NCBI GenBank assembly: GCA_903970565.1
Contig: CAJCJE010000318.1
Location: forward strand, 1-5,057
Direction: 5' to 3'
DNA length: 5,057 nucleotides
Source of the DNA: Candidatus Melainabacteria bacterium
GTDB lineage: Bacteria > Actinomycetota > Actinomycetes > Mycobacteriales > Pseudonocardiaceae
The notes beneath the pieces are model-generated. The model saw nothing but the letters and a program-made list of their open reading frames with translations. It ran no database searches and was not told where the DNA came from. The position numbers were made by a program, and so were the translations under genes. The first letter of the stretch is position 1. Every line of letters begins with the position of its first letter. Below, in pieces: positions 4,911 to 5,057 of this stretch.

Positions 4911-5057
4911 ATGGGCGTCGAGGTGGTTGTCGAGGGGCTGACCAAGTCCTTCGGTCGGCAGGCCATCTGGCGGGATGTGACGCTGACGCTGCCTCCTGGT
5001 GAGGTGTCGGTGATGTTGGGGCCTTCGGGTACCGGTAAGTCGGTGTTCCTGAAGTCG
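4911..5057 (+). CDS. mkl: ABC transporter ATPase, Mkl/MceG type (3' end outside the window)
   Basis: Start of an ABC ATPase; only 49 residues are visible. The ATG at 4911 follows GGGAGG with a 4-nt gap. The N-terminus reads VEGLTKSFGRQAIW, then DVTLTLPPGEVSVMLG, then the Walker A motif GPSGTGKS at 37-44 and VFLKS at the edge. GPSGTGKSVFLKS with EVSV just upstream closely matches Mkl/MceG of Mycobacterium, the ATPase that energises Mce lipid-uptake systems, and MlaF-like relatives. Mycobacterium tuberculosis also carries mkl between rplL and rpoB, so context agrees. Walker B, the signature motif and the C-terminal part cannot be checked here. It has its own intergenic region and is probably a separate transcription unit. 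Confidence 0.88.
   Translation, partial: MGVEVVVEGLTKSFGRQAIWRDVTLTLPPGEVSVMLGPSGTGKSVFLKS

Noticed and set aside
4814..5002. 62-residue plus-strand frame before and over the ABC ATPase start
   Set aside because: Arg/Gly-rich and overlaps the well-supported ATPase frame, with no ribosome binding site.
1..5057. CRISPR array, tRNA, rRNA, insertion sequence or prophage
   Set aside because: No spaced repeat array, tRNA-like fold, rRNA segment, transposase or integrase sequence was seen; the short tandem repeats lie within a coding gene.

Overview
High-GC actinobacterial DNA covering the transcription-translation cluster that normally reads secE-nusG-rplK-rplA-rplJ-rplL and leads towards rpoB. 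Starts are often GTG, NusG carries a long acidic N-terminal extension, SecE has a long Lys/Ala-rich N-terminus, and an Mkl/MceG-type ABC ATPase follows rplL. Together these point to Actinomycetes near the Mycobacteriales/Pseudonocardiales; the exact genus cannot be read from this window.

Layout: the C-terminal part of secE (window start to 349), then nusG (414-1238), a 169-bp gap (1239-1407), and rplA (1408-2124). A strong bidirectional terminator hairpin (2140-2181) separates rplA from a convergent minus-strand gene for an unnamed single-pass membrane protein (about 2195-3286). The rplJ promoter and a structured 5' leader (about 3312-3576) follow. The leader holds an L10-leader-like RNA and a candidate attenuator. 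Next come rplJ (3577-4155), rplL (4240-4629), a 39-nt inverted-repeat terminator (4675-4713), a 197-bp promoter-type region, and the first 49 codons of an Mkl/MceG-like ABC ATPase (4911 to window end).

The most striking point is an absence. rplK, encoding ribosomal protein L11, is not between nusG and rplA, where it sits in most bacteria. The gap is far too short for it, and I see no L11 remnant. The gap instead holds a GC hairpin, a weak promoter-like element, and a stem-loop just upstream of rplA that resembles the L1-binding site of 23S rRNA (candidate L1 feedback operator). L11 may be encoded elsewhere, be truly lost, or be missing through an assembly error.

The genes work together as follows. 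SecE is the small essential subunit of the Sec translocon. NusG couples RNA polymerase to Rho or the ribosome. L1 forms the L1 stalk. L10 and L7/L12 form the GTPase-recruiting stalk, which normally stands on L11. The ABC ATPase probably powers Mce-type lipid import and starts a separate transcription unit.
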